From Flavobacterium piscis (GTDB lineage: Bacteria > Bacteroidota > Bacteroidia > Flavobacteriales > Flavobacteriaceae), in NCBI RefSeq assembly GCF_001686925.1, contig NZ_LVEN01000027.1, positions 620,001 to 684,000 on the forward strand: 64,000 nt of DNA, in the 5' to 3' direction. Of the stretch, positions 9,314-19,963 are shown in pieces (position 1 is the first letter of the stretch; every line of letters starts with the position of its first letter). The position numbers and the translations under genes are program-made. The notes beneath the pieces are model-generated. The model was not told where the DNA came from and did not search any database. It was given only the letters and a program-made list of their open reading frames with translations.

Positions 9314-12300
9314 ATGAAAAGACTACTACTATTAAGCGGTTTATTATTTTTACTATTTTTTATAAAGGCTGAAGCTCAGGTTGGAATAGGAACACCAGCT
9401 CCTCATTTATCTTCACAATTGGATATTGTAGCCAACAATAAAGGAATATTGATTCCACGAGTTGCCTTAAATGGCACTTCAGATATAACGACAATTTCTA
9501 ATGGCAATGTAAATAGTCTTTTAGTTTTTAATACTCAAACCAACTCAGATGTTACGCCTGGATATTACTATTGGTATAGTAATAAATGGATAAGATTGGG
9601 TACGTCTGAAACTATAACTAATCTTGTTGATAATGGCAATGGAACCATAACTTATACTAATGAATCTGCTATTCCGGTTACAATTGATATTGCAAAAATT
9701 GTTTATGATTATCAGACCGTGACTTCGGCATCATTTGATCCTGTAACCAATATTTTTACTTATATCGATGAAAGAGGGCAGGCAACAAATTTAAATTTAT
9801 CCTCAATAGTTCCATTTGTAGAAACTCTTACTTTTATTTCTCAGGATGTTGCAGCAGGAACTATTACTTATATTGATGAAAAGGGCATTTCGACAGTTTT
9901 AAATACTGCAGCGTTGATTAAACAGCATGAGACACTAACCTCAGCTTCTTTTGATGCGACAACTGGAATTCTGACTTATAATGACGAAGCCGGAATAGCA
10001 AATACTTTGAATCTCTCTACGATGATTCCGAATTTCGAAACCCTGACTTCTATTTCCCAGGACATCCCAGCGGGAACAATAACTTATGTTAATGAAAAAG
10101 GAGCTTCGACAGTTTTGGATATTCTAACATTAATCAAGCAAAATGAAACCCTGACATCTGCTTCTTTTGATGCTACAACAGGAATCCTGACCTATAATGA
10201 TGAAGCCGGAACAGCCAATGCACTGAATCTTTCCTCCATGATTCCGAATTTTGAGACTTTGACCTCAATTTCTCAGGATGTTGCGGCAGGAACCATTACT
10301 TATGTAGATGAAGATGGAGCTTCGACAGTTTTGGATATCCTGACGTTAATCAAGCAAAACGAAACTCTGACTTCAGCTGTTTTTGATGCGGCAACCGGAA
10401 TTTTGACTTATAATGATGAAGCGGGAACTGCTAATGCATTGAATCTGTCGACAATGATTCCGAATTTTGAGACTCTGACCTCAATATCTCAGGATGTTGC
10501 AGCCGGAACTATTACATATGTTGATGAAAACGGTGGTTCAACTGTTTTGGATATCCTGACGTTAATCAAGCAAAATGAAACCCTGACTTCAGCTGTTTTT
10601 GATGCCACAACTGGAATCCTGACTTATAATGATGAAGCGGGAACCGCTAATGTATTGAATCTGTCGACAATGATTCCGAATTTTGAGACTCTGACCTCAA
10701 TATCTCAGGATGTTGCGGCAGGAACCATTACTTATGTAGATGAAGATGGAGCTTCGACAGTTTTGGATATCCTGACGTTAATCAAGCAAAACGAAACTCT
10801 GACTTCAGCTGTTTTTGATGCGGCAACCGGAATTTTGACTTATAATGATGAAGCGGGAACTGCTAATGCATTGAATCTGTCGACAATGATTCCGAATTTT
10901 GAGACTCTGACCTCAATATCTCAGGATGTTGCAGCCGGAACTATTACATATGTTGATGAAAACGGTGGTTCAACTGTTTTGGATATCCTGACGTTAATCA
11001 AGCAAAATGAAACCCTGACTTCAGCTGTTTTTGATGCCACAACTGGAATTCTGACTTATAATGACGAAGCCGGAATAGCAAATACTTTGAATCTCTCTAC
11101 GATGATTCCGAATTTCGAAACCCTGACTTCTATTTCCCAGGACATTCCAGCGGGAACAATAACTTATGTTGACGAAAAAGGAGCTTCGACAGTTTTGGAT
11201 ATTCTAACATTAATCAAGCAAAATGAAACTCTGACCTCAGCAACTTTTGATGCCACAACTGGAATTCTGACTTATAATGACGAAGCCGGAATAGCAAATA
11301 CTTTGAATCTCTCTACGATGATTCCGAATTTTGAGACTCTGACCTCAATATCTCAGGATGTTGCAGCCGGAACTATTACATATGTTGATGAAAACGGTGG
11401 TTCAACTGTTTTGGATATCCTGACGTTAATCAAGCAAAACGAAACTCTGACTTCAGCTGTTTTTGATGCGGCAACCGGAATTTTGACTTATAATGATGAA
11501 GCGGGAACTGCTAATGCATTGAATCTGTCGACAATGATTCCAAATTTCGAAACCCTGACTTCAATTTCCCAGAACATTCCAGCAGGAACCATTACGTATG
11601 TTGATGAAAACGGTGGTTCAACTGTTTTGGATATCCTGACGTTAATCAAGCAAAACGAAACACTGACCTCAACTCTTTTTGACGCAACAACAGGAATACT
11701 GACGTATAATGATGAAGACGGTGTTGCCAATGCATTGAATCTTTCAACGATGATTCCGAATTTTGAGACTTTGACCAGTATTTCTCAGGATATAACAGCG
11801 GGAACAATAACTTATGTTGACGAAAAAGGAGCTTCGACAGTTTTGGATATTCTAACATTAATCAAGCAAAATGAAACCCTGACCTCTGCAACTTTTGATG
11901 CCACAACCGGAATCCTGACTTATAATGATGAAGCGGGAACGGCCAATACTTTGAATCTCTCTACGATGATTCCGAATTTCGAAACCCTGACTTCAATTTC
12001 TCAGGACATTCCAGCGGGAACAATAACTTATGTTGATGAAAAAGGTGTTTCAACTGTTTTGGATATTCTAACATTAATCAAGCAAAACGAAACTCTGACT
12101 TCAGCTGTTTTTGACGCAACAACAGGAATACTGACGTATAATGATGAAGACGGTGTTGCCAATGCATTGAATCTTTCAACGATGATTCCGAATTTTGAGA
12201 CTTTGACCAGTATTTCTCAGGATATAACAGCGGGAACTATTACCTATGTTGATGAAAATGGATCTTCGACAGTTTTGGATATTCTAACATTAATCAAGCA

Positions 12301-14743
12301 AAATGAAACCCTGACCTCAACTCTTTTTGATGCAACAACAGGAATACTGACGTATAATGATGAAGACGGTGTTGCCAATGCATTGAATCTTTCAACGATG
12401 ATTCCGAATTTTGAGACTTTGACCAGTATTTCTCAGGATACAATTGCCGGAACTATTACTTATTTTGATGAAAACGGAGTTTCAACTGTTCTGGACATTC
12501 TAACATTGATCAAGCAACACGAAACTTTGACCTCGGCAACTTTTGATGCGACAACAGGAATCCTGACTTATACTGATGAAGCCGGAACAGCAAATGCCTT
12601 GAATCTCTCTACGATGATTCCGAATTTCGAAACCCTGACTTCAATTTCACAAGATGTTCCAGCGGGAACTATTACTTATGTTGATGAAAGTGGAACGGCA
12701 ACCGTTTTGAATATTGCAACAATAATTGCCCAACATGAAACCCTGACTTCAGCGGCCTTTGATGCTGCAACTGGAATCCTGACTTATACTGATGAAGCCG
12801 GAACAGCAAATGCCTTGAATCTCTCTACGATGATTCCGAATTTTGAGACTTTGACTTCCATCTCTCAAGATACAAGTGCGGGAACCATTACATATGTTGA
12901 TGAAAACGGAGGTTCAACTGTTTTGGATATCCTGACGTTAATCAAACAACATGAAACGCTGACTTCAGCAACTTTTGATGCCGCCACGGGAATCCTGACT
13001 TATACTGATGAAGCCGGAACAGCAAATGCCTTGAATCTCTCTACGATGATTCCGAATTTCGAAACCCTGACTTCAATTTCACAAGATGTTCCAGCGGGAA
13101 CTATTACTTATGTTGATGAAAGTGGAACGGCAACCGTTTTGAATATTGCAACATTAATTGCCCAACATGAAACCCTGACCTCAGCAACTTTTGATGCCGC
13201 CACGGGAATCCTGACTTATAATGATGAAGACGGAACAGCAAATGCTTTGAATCTTTCTACGATGATTTCCAATTTCGAAACCCTGACTTCAATTTCTCAG
13301 GATGTTCCAGCAGGAACCATTACGTATGTTGATGAGAACGGAGGTTCAACTGTTTTGAATATTGCAACATTAATTGCCCAACATGAAACCCTGACTTCAG
13401 CAACTTTTGATGCCGCCACGGGAATCCTGACTTATACTGATGAAGACGGAACAGCAAATGCTTTGAATATCTCTACCATGATTCCGAATTTTGAGACTTT
13501 GACTTCAATTTCGCAAGATACAATTGCCGGAACTATTACTTATGTTGATGAGAACGGAGGTTCAACGGTTTTGGATGTTGCAGCTTTAATAAAACAGCAC
13601 GAAACTATCACAACATTAGGACTTTCAAACGGTACGCTGTCCTACGCCAATGAAAATGCTACAAATCTTCCTGTAAATTTAGTTTCAATGGATACTAATA
13701 ATGCCATTGTAGCAGGAACCGATGGTGCTCTTTTTGCAGATAAAACAGGTTTGACAATTGAACCCTGGTTTAGTCAGACAACTTTAGACAAAGCAACATT
13801 AAATACGGAAGATATTTATCAAATGGGTCGGGTAGCAGTAAATAAGCAAACTTCAGATAAACAACTGGATGTAAATGGGGATTTCCGATCCACAATTCTT
13901 GCCCCTGATGGAAAAATCCATAGCTTAGAGGTTAATAGTGCTATTCTTGGCGGACCATCAACACATCTGTCAGTAGCGAATCAGGATCCTACTTTGGACC
14001 TTAGTGTTATAGCGGTCGAAGATAGAGCTGCAACAATATATACTAAAGGTATAACTGGTCAAAGTGCATCCATTTTAACGACATCTAATTTAGGAGTACA
14101 TTTTATATTTGCTAATACAAGTGGTCTTTTTGAAGGAGGCTATGTTTTTCCCAGAAATAGTGGTTTTCCTAATCAAATACTAATGACCAATGGAAATGGT
14201 ATTAATACTCAATTGCAATGGGCCGATCCTCAAACATTGTTTAATGTAAATGCACATAATGGCCTTCAGGGAGCAGGAGGTGGAGATGTCGTATTGGGAG
14301 GACCATTAGAGACGCCAACAATTATTACTACAAATGCTAGTAATACTTTGGCTGTTGCAGGTTTACAGTCCTCAACAACAGTTACTGATAAAGTGGTTGT
14401 TACAGATGTAAACGGAGTGTTAAAAAACAGTTCCGGTGCTATGCCCAAATTCTTTTTTATGCCCGCCATTACATTCGATACTAGTGTAATAACAGCAGGA
14501 TTAACTAAGAATTTATATCAGGAATATATCAATCAGTTTACAAACGTAACGGTAAAAAGTACTAGTGCTCCTGTTAATATTCCATTTATGCCGAATAGCA
14601 CTGATCTTTACTACTATGTTACCTATTTTGATCCAACTGTTTTTGCCAATTTAAGTATTGATGATAATGGTATTCTAACCTATGATATTATTGGCTCAGG
14701 CACACCGACTTCTTATTTGAATATTGTATTTGTATTAAAATAG
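9314..14743 (+). CDS. Giant secreted repeat protein with 36-residue tandem units (adhesin-like)
   Basis: About 1809 residues from the ATG at 9314; a TTG two codons earlier is in frame, but the ATG gives a clean signal peptide (MKRLLLLSGLLFLLFFIKAEAQ). Residues ~24-100 resemble the head found on flavobacterial tail-fibre-like surface proteins (VGIGTPAP...LDIVANNKGILIPRV). Residues ~100-1460 are an array of about 38 units of 36 residues in two alternating types, ETLTSxxFDATTGILTY and ETLTSISQDxxAGTITY, each with a DExG turn. These suggest a long beta-solenoid or stalk. The C-terminal ~350 residues are non-repetitive (LDVNGDFRS, GGPLETPTI). No cell-wall anchor or T9SS domain is recognisable at its end. 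It is the first gene of a three-gene operon; the next starts 6 bp after it. Confidence 0.85.
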   Translation: MKRLLLLSGLLFLLFFIKAEAQVGIGTPAPHLSSQLDIVANNKGILIPRVALNGTSDITTISNGNVNSLLVFNTQTNSDVTPGYYYWYSNKWIRLGTSETITNLVDNGNGTITYTNESAIPVTIDIAKIVYDYQTVTSASFDPVTNIFTYIDERGQATNLNLSSIVPFVETLTFISQDVAAGTITYIDEKGISTVLNTAALIKQHETLTSASFDATTGILTYNDEAGIANTLNLSTMIPNFETLTSISQDIPAGTITYVNEKGASTVLDILTLIKQNETLTSASFDATTGILTYNDEAGTANALNLSSMIPNFETLTSISQDVAAGTITYVDEDGASTVLDILTLIKQNETLTSAVFDAATGILTYNDEAGTANALNLSTMIPNFETLTSISQDVAAGTITYVDENGGSTVLDILTLIKQNETLTSAVFDATTGILTYNDEAGTANVLNLSTMIPNFETLTSISQDVAAGTITYVDEDGASTVLDILTLIKQNETLTSAVFDAATGILTYNDEAGTANALNLSTMIPNFETLTSISQDVAAGTITYVDENGGSTVLDILTLIKQNETLTSAVFDATTGILTYNDEAGIANTLNLSTMIPNFETLTSISQDIPAGTITYVDEKGASTVLDILTLIKQNETLTSATFDATTGILTYNDEAGIANTLNLSTMIPNFETLTSISQDVAAGTITYVDENGGSTVLDILTLIKQNETLTSAVFDAATGILTYNDEAGTANALNLSTMIPNFETLTSISQNIPAGTITYVDENGGSTVLDILTLIKQNETLTSTLFDATTGILTYNDEDGVANALNLSTMIPNFETLTSISQDITAGTITYVDEKGASTVLDILTLIKQNETLTSATFDATTGILTYNDEAGTANTLNLSTMIPNFETLTSISQDIPAGTITYVDEKGVSTVLDILTLIKQNETLTSAVFDATTGILTYNDEDGVANALNLSTMIPNFETLTSISQDITAGTITYVDENGSSTVLDILTLIKQNETLTSTLFDATTGILTYNDEDGVANALNLSTMIPNFETLTSISQDTIAGTITYFDENGVSTVLDILTLIKQHETLTSATFDATTGILTYTDEAGTANALNLSTMIPNFETLTSISQDVPAGTITYVDESGTATVLNIATIIAQHETLTSAAFDAATGILTYTDEAGTANALNLSTMIPNFETLTSISQDTSAGTITYVDENGGSTVLDILTLIKQHETLTSATFDAATGILTYTDEAGTANALNLSTMIPNFETLTSISQDVPAGTITYVDESGTATVLNIATLIAQHETLTSATFDAATGILTYNDEDGTANALNLSTMISNFETLTSISQDVPAGTITYVDENGGSTVLNIATLIAQHETLTSATFDAATGILTYTDEDGTANALNISTMIPNFETLTSISQDTIAGTITYVDENGGSTVLDVAALIKQHETITTLGLSNGTLSYANENATNLPVNLVSMDTNNAIVAGTDGALFADKTGLTIEPWFSQTTLDKATLNTEDIYQMGRVAVNKQTSDKQLDVNGDFRSTILAPDGKIHSLEVNSAILGGPSTHLSVANQDPTLDLSVIAVEDRAATIYTKGITGQSASILTTSNLGVHFIFANTSGLFEGGYVFPRNSGFPNQILMTNGNGINTQLQWADPQTLFNVNAHNGLQGAGGGDVVLGGPLETPTIITTNASNTLAVAGLQSSTTVTDKVVVTDVNGVLKNSSGAMPKFFFMPAITFDTSVITAGLTKNLYQEYINQFTNVTVKSTSAPVNIPFMPNSTDLYYYVTYFDPTVFANLSIDDNGILTYDIIGSGTPTSYLNIVFVLK
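9929..13600 (+). repeat. Tandem array: 17 in-frame copies of a 216-bp unit
   Basis: Seventeen consecutive copies of exactly 216 bp (72 codons, two 36-residue half-units) with no length variation. Unit boundaries at GAR-ACN-CTN (ETL) fall at 9929, 10145, 10361 and onward to 13601. Degenerate half-units flank both ends. Copies differ by a few substitutions, and some neighbouring blocks are nearly identical over 432 bp, for example that starting at 10361 versus that at 10793. This shows recent internal duplication or gene conversion. Confidence 0.95.
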
Positions 14744-14749
14744 AACATT

Positions 14750-17269
14750 ATGAGAGTCAACTCAACAGATCATAAAAAATATCATTTTAAACTGCTGATT
14801 CTTTTGGCCTTGTTTTCTCCATTTTTTATTGTTAAAGTAAATGCGCAATTTACTTTTAAGGATGATTTTAAAAAAAATACTGCTCCGGATGTTATTATCG
14901 GCGGGAGTGGTGGAATCAACGGAACTGCTTATCTGACGTCAGGAATTGACGATCCTTTAGGTGCAGGGTGGCTTCGTCTCACAAAGGCTACTACGAATCA
15001 GGGGGGGTATGCGTATGTAAATAAATCCTTTCCATCAACTCTGGGAGTTGTAATGGATTTTGAATATAAAATGTGGAGAAATGTTCCCGATTCTTTTGAC
15101 GGTGCAGATGGTATTGGGGTATTTTTATTTGATGCTGCCGCTGTTGAAGCTAATGGTTTCAGGCTTGGAGCTTATGGTGGCGCTTTAGGATATACTTCAA
15201 ATACAGATGAAGGGATAACATATGGATTAAGAGGTGGTTATATCGGTATTGGCTTTGATGCTTTAGGAAATTATGCTAATACCGTGTTCGGACCTAAAAA
15301 TGGTGGTGTAGGAATTCGCCCAAATGCCGTATCGCTTCGTGGTCCGACAAATGATACTGATTTAACACAATCAAATGTTTTTTTAACGGGTGTAACTATT
15401 TTAAATGGACATAACATTGTGCCTATTACTACTCAGGGAAATTGGACAGACAACGAACTTGATTATAATACAACTGTAAGCTCAAGACCTGACGATAATA
15501 CTTTTTATAGAAGAATTCAAATTGAAATGCAGCCCGTTATGGGAGGCTATCGTATTACTGTGCGCTGGAAAACAGCTCTTAATAGTGATTTTGTTCAATT
15601 AGTAGATTATACCACAACATTGCCTCCTCCAGAACTATTGTCAGTAGGTTTCGCAGCTTCTACCGGTGCCGGAGTCAATTTGCACGAAGTTCGTAATTTA
15701 ACTTTAACAACACCCGGAAACCTTCGAATAACAAAACAAACTGATAAAAGTTATTTACAAGCGATTACTGGTTCAGGTTTGAACCAGATTACATATTATA
15801 TTGATGTTGTAAACGATACGCCGGCAGCTTTGCAAAATATCGATTTTGCAGATGTATTGACTGATGTTAACGGAAATCAAATTGCGCCTTCTATGTTTGC
15901 CATTACTAGCATTTCACATACTGGTTTTTTAAGTGGTACAAATTTGCCTGTCACTTCGGCTGTAAATCAGTTTAGCGGAACATTAAATATGGCGGCCAAT
16001 AGTACAGGCCGGATTATAATTACCGGGGAACTGGCCGCCAACCAAATTCCGACAGGTAATATCCTGAACAATAGAGCCGAAGTATCTCCAACAGACATTA
16101 CAGATGAAGATCTGGGAAACAACATAGCAGAAGTTGCGGTACCTGTACTCGCAGAAAATGTTGACATAGTGGCTATAGAAGAATCAAATAATTTTTGTGT
16201 TACCGGAACCAATCAATTTAAACTTCGAGTTGCCAATATAGGAACAACACCTGCAACATATAGAAGAATAGGAACTGCGGGACAACGTATTGCAGTTACA
16301 AAAACAGTTCCGTCAACTTATACTTATGATGATAGTGCAACTCCCGGTGGTTTCGATAATTCTGGTGTTTCTACTACAGCAAGATGGTCAAAATTTATTA
16401 CGCCAGATTCTCCTTCAGCAGGACAAACAACCTATACTTATGTAGCCAGATCTCCTATTGATGACAACGATCATACATTGGCAGGACTAGGTACTGTTTA
16501 TGAACCGGATTATCCCATTACTTATTCTATTACACCAGCAGTTGGTACTATCTCTTATGTAAACGCTGCCACTGTTTCTTATACTGATGTTTGTGCAACT
16601 GACCCTGCTAATTGTTATACAGGTGCTAATTTGGAACCTCTGACACCTTCTGATAATACGGCCAATAATACAATTTCAGAAACTATAAATACTGCACCAA
16701 TTGCTCCTGCGGCCACAGCAACGATTCAATATTGCCAGAATGCTTCGGCTGTCTCATTAACTGCCACAGCAGATCCCGGAAATACTTTACTATGGTACAC
16801 TACTTTAAATGGATCTTCTTCGACAATAGCGCCGGTTCCTTTAACAAATCAGTCCGGAATTTTTACTTATTATGTAAGTCAGGAAAATGGTTTATGCGAA
16901 GGGCCAAAAACGACTATTACGGTTACGATACTAGATTTACCAACAAGCGGATCAATTGCCGCTTCGCAAACCGTATGCAACGGACAATTACCAGCTTTTA
17001 TTAACTCTGCTTCTGCAGGAACAGGAACAAATATTTCTTACAGATGGGAATCTTCGTTAGATGGAATTAGCTGGACAACAATAGCCGGAGCTACTGATTC
17101 TTTTTACCAGCCGCCTGCACAAACAGTAACGCACCAGTACCGACGCATATCTCAATCCAATTACCCTGGTGGTCCAGTATGTGAATCTGTTCCAACCAAT
17201 GTGTCTGTAGTAACGGCAAAAAGATGCGAGGTGGTTTCAAATCCCATGGTTCGTCAACGAGTTAAATAA
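14750..17269 (+). CDS. Secreted L-type-lectin-like protein with DUF11- and Ig-like domains
   Basis: An 839-residue exported protein; the signal sequence ends around residue 33 (VKVNAQF). Residues ~34-320 look like a legume/L-type lectin beta sandwich: FxxDF start, GADGIGVFLFDA, and IGIGFDALGN, as in bacterial lectin-like glycan-binding domains. Residues ~325-470 resemble a DUF11 repeat (LRITKQTDKSYLQ... ITYYIDVVNDTP). A second such segment follows, then two Ig/PKD-like modules (CQNASAVSLTATA; YRWESSLDGISW). The C-terminus is a short basic tail (NPMVRQRVK), not a recognisable T9SS sorting domain. It sits 6 bp after the repeat protein and 2 bp before the T9SS cargo, so the three are surely one operon, likely for surface attachment or carbohydrate binding. 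Confidence 0.75.
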   Translation: MRVNSTDHKKYHFKLLILLALFSPFFIVKVNAQFTFKDDFKKNTAPDVIIGGSGGINGTAYLTSGIDDPLGAGWLRLTKATTNQGGYAYVNKSFPSTLGVVMDFEYKMWRNVPDSFDGADGIGVFLFDAAAVEANGFRLGAYGGALGYTSNTDEGITYGLRGGYIGIGFDALGNYANTVFGPKNGGVGIRPNAVSLRGPTNDTDLTQSNVFLTGVTILNGHNIVPITTQGNWTDNELDYNTTVSSRPDDNTFYRRIQIEMQPVMGGYRITVRWKTALNSDFVQLVDYTTTLPPPELLSVGFAASTGAGVNLHEVRNLTLTTPGNLRITKQTDKSYLQAITGSGLNQITYYIDVVNDTPAALQNIDFADVLTDVNGNQIAPSMFAITSISHTGFLSGTNLPVTSAVNQFSGTLNMAANSTGRIIITGELAANQIPTGNILNNRAEVSPTDITDEDLGNNIAEVAVPVLAENVDIVAIEESNNFCVTGTNQFKLRVANIGTTPATYRRIGTAGQRIAVTKTVPSTYTYDDSATPGGFDNSGVSTTARWSKFITPDSPSAGQTTYTYVARSPIDDNDHTLAGLGTVYEPDYPITYSITPAVGTISYVNAATVSYTDVCATDPANCYTGANLEPLTPSDNTANNTISETINTAPIAPAATATIQYCQNASAVSLTATADPGNTLLWYTTLNGSSSTIAPVPLTNQSGIFTYYVSQENGLCEGPKTTITVTILDLPTSGSIAASQTVCNGQLPAFINSASAGTGTNISYRWESSLDGISWTTIAGATDSFYQPPAQTVTHQYRRISQSNYPGGPVCESVPTNVSVVTAKRCEVVSNPMVRQRVK

Positions 17270-17271
17270 GA

Positions 17272-18537
17272 ATGATTAATTCAGAAAAGAATAAAATGAA
17301 AACAAAGATTCTTATACTGCTATTTCTGTTTTTGATTAAAACATCAAATGCACAAAATGCCCAAACGGTGAATGAAGGTTTACTGCATGTAAATCCGAAT
17401 ACACTGGTTAGCATCGAGTGGAATTTCGACAACAAAAATACCGGTGATTACGAAAATAATGGTGAAGTAATTTTTAAAGGAAATTACAACAACGACGGAA
17501 TTACTACTTTTGATCCTTTATTTCAGGGATTTACCCGTTTTGAAGGTTTTCAGAATCAAGATATTAAAGGCACAAAACCATCTGATTTTTTTGATGTATT
17601 ATTCAATAATATAAATCCGCAGCCCGCTTTTAAATTATATAGCGAAATGTATATTAGTGGTGATGCTGATTTTAGTAAAGGTATCGTACAATCTGATGAT
17701 TTTGGAGGAAGTATGATTTTTGAGCGAAACGCTACGCATACTCGTACTTCAAATGAGAGTTATGTTGATGGTGAGGTCACTAAAAACGGTGGTGAAGGAT
17801 TTTTATATCCTATTGGCGATAAAGGATTTTTCAGATATGCCAGTATTTCTTCTTCAGGAGATAATAATGGTAGTTTTAATGCCCATTACCTTTTTGAAAA
17901 TTCTAATGCATTATACCCACACGATAAAAAAGACGCTGTAGTTATTGCCATTATAGATGATAAAGAATATTGGACAGTTGATAAAAACACCAGTTCTACA
18001 GATATTATACTGACACTGAGCTGGGATGAAGCGACTACTCCAGCCGCTATCACTGCTTCTCCGCAAGACGCTATTCATATTGTCAGATGGGATCAAAGCA
18101 AACAATTGTGGATAGATGAAGGCGGAATTGTAGATGCAAATGAAAAAAGTGTTACCACAATAGCTTCAGTTTCCGGTTATGGTGCTTTTACTTTGGCACG
18201 AATAAAAGAAAATGTTGATGACGATGTTGAAATTCATGATGCAATTAGCCCAAATGAGGACGGAAAAAATGATTATTTCTACATAAAAAATATTACGAAA
18301 TATCCGGATAACAGAGTGCAGATTTTTAACCGTTGGGGAATAAAAGTATTTGATACCGCAAATTATGATTCGAATGGAAATGTCTTTAGAGGCTATTCTG
18401 ATGGAAGAGCTACCATTAGCCCTGATAATTTACTTCCGGACGGAACTTACTTTTATATTGTTCAATATACAAAAACAGCTGGCGGAACACTCAATACTAT
18501 TAAAAAGGCTGGATATTTGTATTTAAGCAAGAGTTAA
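17272..18537 (+). CDS. T9SS type B sorting domain protein (gliding-motility-associated C-terminal domain)
   Basis: A 421-residue secreted protein. The final ~95 residues match the type B C-terminal domain of T9SS cargo: the SPNEDGKNDYF opening, VQIFNRWGIKVFD, LPDGTYFYIVQY, and a Lys-rich GYLYLSKS end. This directs secretion and surface display or release. An internal ATG at 17296 gives a standard signal peptide (MKTKILILLFLFLIKTSNAQ) and is the more likely start. The outer ATG at 17272 follows the previous stop by 2 bp. The middle is beta-rich with no recognised enzyme motif. As the only operon member with an obvious T9SS signal, it may anchor or partner the repeat and lectin-like proteins. 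Confidence 0.85.
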   Translation: MINSEKNKMKTKILILLFLFLIKTSNAQNAQTVNEGLLHVNPNTLVSIEWNFDNKNTGDYENNGEVIFKGNYNNDGITTFDPLFQGFTRFEGFQNQDIKGTKPSDFFDVLFNNINPQPAFKLYSEMYISGDADFSKGIVQSDDFGGSMIFERNATHTRTSNESYVDGEVTKNGGEGFLYPIGDKGFFRYASISSSGDNNGSFNAHYLFENSNALYPHDKKDAVVIAIIDDKEYWTVDKNTSSTDIILTLSWDEATTPAAITASPQDAIHIVRWDQSKQLWIDEGGIVDANEKSVTTIASVSGYGAFTLARIKENVDDDVEIHDAISPNEDGKNDYFYIKNITKYPDNRVQIFNRWGIKVFDTANYDSNGNVFRGYSDGRATISPDNLLPDGTYFYIVQYTKTAGGTLNTIKKAGYLYLSKS

Positions 18538-19015
18538 TTGATCTCTCGGTATTTAATACTAAATAACATTACTTCACAAAAAGATTGCCTTTGAACTACC
18601 TCTTAAAATCAATTTACGATGTAGAAATAAAAATGTTTTTCTTTTGCCTGCATCTAAAAGTATGAGAACTATTTTTTTGAGTTCTTATGCAAATCATCTC
18701 CTGTTTTAAAACTTCCAGAATAAATTGCATTTCTGCCTTATCAGTGGTCAATTCGATACTTTCCCAACTTATAATTTTGAAATAATTAAAGAGTTAAATG
18801 TAAGTGTATTGATTTGGACAGAACTACATTTAATCTTTAGAATTTCCAACTCAATGCTAAACAAAACACGGAATTTTAGTTCGACTAAAAAAGGTTTTGA
18901 ATTAAATGATTTATTGACACACGACCATATTAAATAATACATAGTGACATCAAAGACAAACAAAGCAGATTGTGTGCAGGATAACAATCTTTAGCTAATA
19001 ATAAAAACAATCAAA
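18538..19015. other. 478-bp intergenic region, nothing recognised
   Basis: AT-rich. Short frames on both strands overlap each other, have no family signature and no good ribosome site, so I treat them as chance. No terminator hairpin with a T run was found after the surface operon. Confidence 0.4.
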
Positions 19016-19918
19016 ATGCCTATAACTACTTGTACTATAAAAAATACCGAGATTATCTGGATTGATGCTGTTGACCCAACAAGCGAGGAACTCTCCAGTA
19101 TTAGTGTCAAGTATAATCTAAATTCTTATGCATTATTGGATTGTCTTGATCCGGACCATCTTCCTAAATTTGAAGAACATAACAATACTCATTTTCTTAT
19201 AATAAGAGTAGTCAATGATAATAAGGAAAAATTACAGACCGTTCAATCGCTGAGCTGTAAAATCGCTATTTTTTATAACGAATCTTTTATCATAACAGTA
19301 CATCGTACGGCTCAGCCTTTAATTTCGACTATAAAAGAAACGTATGTTGATACAGGTAAAGTCAAATCAAGTACGGGCATAGTAATTCATATTGTTCGCG
19401 ATGCATTGCATTCCTTTGAGCAGCCTGCCATAAATTTATCTAATGAAATAGATGGTTATGAATCTAAATTATTTTTGAAAAAAAATATTCCGACCGATAT
19501 GATCGAAGCTATTTATTACCTGAAAAACAGAGCAAGTTTGTACAAAAAACTGCTGTTGCTCAGTAATGAGGTCGTAAATTCAATTCGTGCAGAAGGCGAA
19601 GAAGCTCCTGCGCTTCGGGATGTTCATGATCTTCATACCAAGCTTTTAATGCTCAATGACCAGGTTCAGGAAGATGCCAAAGAATTACTCAATATTTATC
19701 TTTCCTTATCGGCCAGAAAAACAAACGATGTCATGAAAGTATTAACTGTATTTTCAGTTTTCTTCATGCCGCTGACTTTTATAGCAGGAATATACGGAAT
19801 GAACTTCAAATTTATGCCGGAACTAAATTATTACTGGGGATATCCGATTTCTTTGTTTGTAATGGTTTTAGTTTCTATAATAATTTTTCTTTGGTTTAAA
19901 AGAAAGAAATGGCTTTGA
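19016..19918 (+). CDS. CorA-family magnesium/divalent cation transporter
   Basis: A 300-residue protein with the CorA plan: a soluble alpha/beta N-terminal domain, a long helical stalk (residues ~130-240), then two C-terminal membrane segments. The family's signature YGMNF is at residues 260-264, at the end of TM1, followed by the periplasmic loop and TM2 ending in a basic KRKKWL tail. CorA forms pentameric Mg2+ (or Co2+/Ni2+/Zn2+) channels in the inner membrane. It appears to have its own transcription unit; the next gene starts 45 bp downstream on the same strand. Confidence 0.9.
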   Translation: MPITTCTIKNTEIIWIDAVDPTSEELSSISVKYNLNSYALLDCLDPDHLPKFEEHNNTHFLIIRVVNDNKEKLQTVQSLSCKIAIFYNESFIITVHRTAQPLISTIKETYVDTGKVKSSTGIVIHIVRDALHSFEQPAINLSNEIDGYESKLFLKKNIPTDMIEAIYYLKNRASLYKKLLLLSNEVVNSIRAEGEEAPALRDVHDLHTKLLMLNDQVQEDAKELLNIYLSLSARKTNDVMKVLTVFSVFFMPLTFIAGIYGMNFKFMPELNYYWGYPISLFVMVLVSIIIFLWFKRKKWL

Positions 19919-19963
19919 TAGCAACAGTTTACAATATTAAATAACAGCGATAACAGAACGAAA

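Noticed and set aside
11488-11858. Minus-strand frames inside the repeat array
   Set aside because: Recur as antisense reflections of the repeat unit.
9929-13600. CRISPR-like or non-coding tandem repeat
   Set aside because: Units are 216 bp, contiguous without spacers, and stay in one open frame; this is a protein repeat.
18725-18987. Overlapping short frames on both strands in the 18.5-19 kb gap
   Set aside because: Mutually overlapping, no motifs, no ribosome sites.
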